From Micromussa lordhowensis (Eukaryota; Cnidaria; Anthozoa; Scleractinia; Lobophylliidae), in assembly GCA_964020085.1 (NCBI GenBank), contig OZ026608.1, positions 4,345,390-4,409,389 on the forward strand: 64,000 nucleotides of DNA. Direction: 5' to 3'. Shown one piece after another: positions 58,101-61,100 of the stretch. The stretch's first letter is position 1; each line of letters starts with the position of its first letter. The position numbers were made by a program, and so were the translations under genes. The notes below the pieces were generated by a model. It had not been told where the DNA came from, ran no database searches, and saw only the letters and a list, made by a program, of their open reading frames with translations.

Positions 58101-61100
58101 GACGAATTAAATTTCGGACAAAAAGTGTCCAAAAAAAAACCCGTCTGTTTTATGTCAAACTACTGATAACGGCGGTAAGAGCTTTTTAAAAGTAAATGAA
58201 AAATTTGCATAAACTTCAACAGCCTTTCTCTTTTTGTTCAATATCTAAAAGACAAACGAGTGTTTGAGGCATATACAAACGTCGCAAGTCAGTCGAGTTT
58301 TATACCTCTTAGGACGTAGACATCGTTAGCCCAAGGTCCACCTTTTCCATTCCTACATTTGTTAGATTTCCCGTATCTGCGATATGTCAAGTGAGCTCTC
58401 CTTGCTGAAGCACACCATCCGCCATGTTGAATAGCGAACATTCTGTATCCTCTCTTGTACGCCGCCAGAGCGCACTTTCTTCTAGCGTATCGTCTCCTGC
58501 GGTAACTTCCTTTCAAAAGACGACTCCTCCCCTCTAAAGTTGCTATGGCTCGTCGGCCTGTGTCTCTGTAGCAACCGATGCCCTTAGCTAAGTGAAAAAT
58601 TGAAATTAGGAGTTTTTTAATTAATGCGTATAAAATAACTGAGATACTACGTGCGTTCTCATTGGCTGATGGGTGAGTTTATATGAGAGTACACGATTGT
58701 GACGTTTTAGATTCGCGCAAATCCTTGAGAGAAATATTTTATAAAAGTAATAGAGTACGCGTTTCTATAACTGTCTCAAATTCTCCGAGCCCCCTCGTGT
58801 TTAGGCGAGGCTATGAAAACACGGCAAAAGTGCTCTATTGATTAATTTGTCCACAGAAATAGAAAGTGTTTCCAAGGTCTGATCTCAACAAAAGACACAG
58901 TCTGTAAAATGCCTACACAGCCAATCAGAGCGCGCGTAATATGACCACAATTCTATTAATGTAATTAGGATAGTCACACCGCGATCATTCAAAGGGACAG
59001 TGTAAAGAAAATGATGAACTCAGTAAAACTAAATCACATACAAGTATTCAACATTTTGATGTATAACCCCATGCAAGTGAACAGTTCATGGAGGAACGGG
59101 AAAACCGCACCCTTTGAACCGGTGTAATTTTTTGGCGGGAAAAAATGGTAGCCCTCATCTCGAACCACATTTCTCACCTTAGTATTATTCACCAATTTTA
59201 TACAAAGGAAATCATCGCCAACATGGTGTTTGCATGGATTTTTTCGATTTTCTGCAGCTTTGTTTTAGTTTCGAATGAGAAGATATATCGGACACTCAGG
59301 ACAGTGTTTGACCACATTTCCAAACACCTCGAAGTTCGTCAAAAAATACTCCGCTCCGCATCGTATTTTCAACTCTCTTCTCGGTGTTTGAAATGTATTC
59401 AAACACTACCTCCCGTATTTGATATCTTACTTACCTATTAAGCCAACGGTTACTCTTACAGGTCGTCCTACAAAAAAAGAGAAAACATTTATCATGTAAT
59501 TTCTGGCTTTATGTTGTCGCCCTTTTTGAATTCCCAGAAGCTGCAAGTGAGCACGTGATATTATTGGCACTGAGACGTAACTAACCTCTTGAAGGAACTG
59601 GACGGACGGGTTTGACTGGTCGGCGACCTGAAAGTAAAACCAGAATATGCTCCTTTACACGTCAACTTCCACAGTTTAAAACTGAAAGCTAGTCACAAGT
59701 TTCATTATACTAAACCTTGAAAAGCAAACGGTACAAAAACCGGAATTTATAACAGAGGCATTAAAACTACAGGCACCTTGTATGGAATAATAAAGTGTGT
59801 TAAACGAATTACTTGACTTCTCAACAGCTTTCATTAATTTTGAATAGTTACAAATTAGAAGTTGTCTTACACCCTTCAAGTTATAGCTACAATTTACTGT
59901 ACTTTTTACTTTGGAAATCAAAGGATAATATCTGCTAGATCAAGAGTCTTTTTTTAAAATAATTTGTCAGGTTTCTTCTTTCCAATTGCTTAAACTGGAA
60001 AACATACTGCGATGATCATTCTTCACTTTCATCTACAACCGCAGTTGATATATGAATTATTTCGCATATACATTACATCATTTCATTCCTCACGGGAAGA
60101 TGTGAACTCAATAGATTGACCTCGCTCCCAATGTGTGGCTTCATAGCTCAGTTGGTAGAGCATCGCATCGGTATCGCGGAGGTCATGGGTTCGAATCCCG
60201 TTGAAGCCCTGATTTTTTTCAGGCTTCTTCTTTCCAATCGCTTAAATTGGAAAATATACTACGATGATCATTCTTCACTTTCATCTATAACCGCAGTTCA
60301 TATATGAATTATTTCGTATATACATTACATGCCTCAAGAGTCCTCATGGGCCCGATAAGGATTAGTAGTAGTAGTACATTACATTAGTCTTCTAATTGTT
60401 TAAAGAGTTGGTTAAGCTAACCCGCACAGTTGCCCCATTTTCTATCTCGATCATAGTTGCTTGTTATGGCGCACCAATGACGCTTGTGGTTCTTTCTAGT
60501 ACACCTGTTATAACGGCGGCCTTTGTAGATGAACGGGAACACGCAGCAGTAACGCGACGTCGTTCGCTTTCGGCAACTCCCTGTTACAAGGAGACAGAGA
60601 CAAACAAGACAAATCAATCATAACGATAGCTTCCTCATTATAGGAGCGCAGTCACGGTATTCTGAATTGTTTTGGACACATACAATATTACCTTTAAATT
60701 GAAGGAAAACTGAAAATTATAGGTTGCTAAGATAGAAAAATACCAAAGAGATAATAAAGGAAAGGAACAAGGATAGTTACGGATTGACAATGCTACAGCA
60801 ACTAACAAGTACTAAGATTACTAATCTACATAACTTACCAATTCACACTCTCACGCATTACTTAAAAACATAGTAACATAACTTACAATACTAACTTAAC
60901 ATGCATTATTTATATGAAGTATACTCCCTTTTGATCGCCAATTCATTCTGACCCAAAGTGGACGCTATACAGAGTTTCAACTGTACTTTCGGTATAGAGC
61001 TTCACCTGGGGTAAAAAATACACACTTACCAGATACAACGTACACATCGTTAGCCCACGGTCCTCCTTTGCCGTTCCTGCACCGATTGGATCGTCCGTAC

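Noticed and set aside
60116..60307. Open frame starting MCGFIAQLVEHR
   Set aside because: It is the translation of the tRNA-like sequence and its repeat flank.
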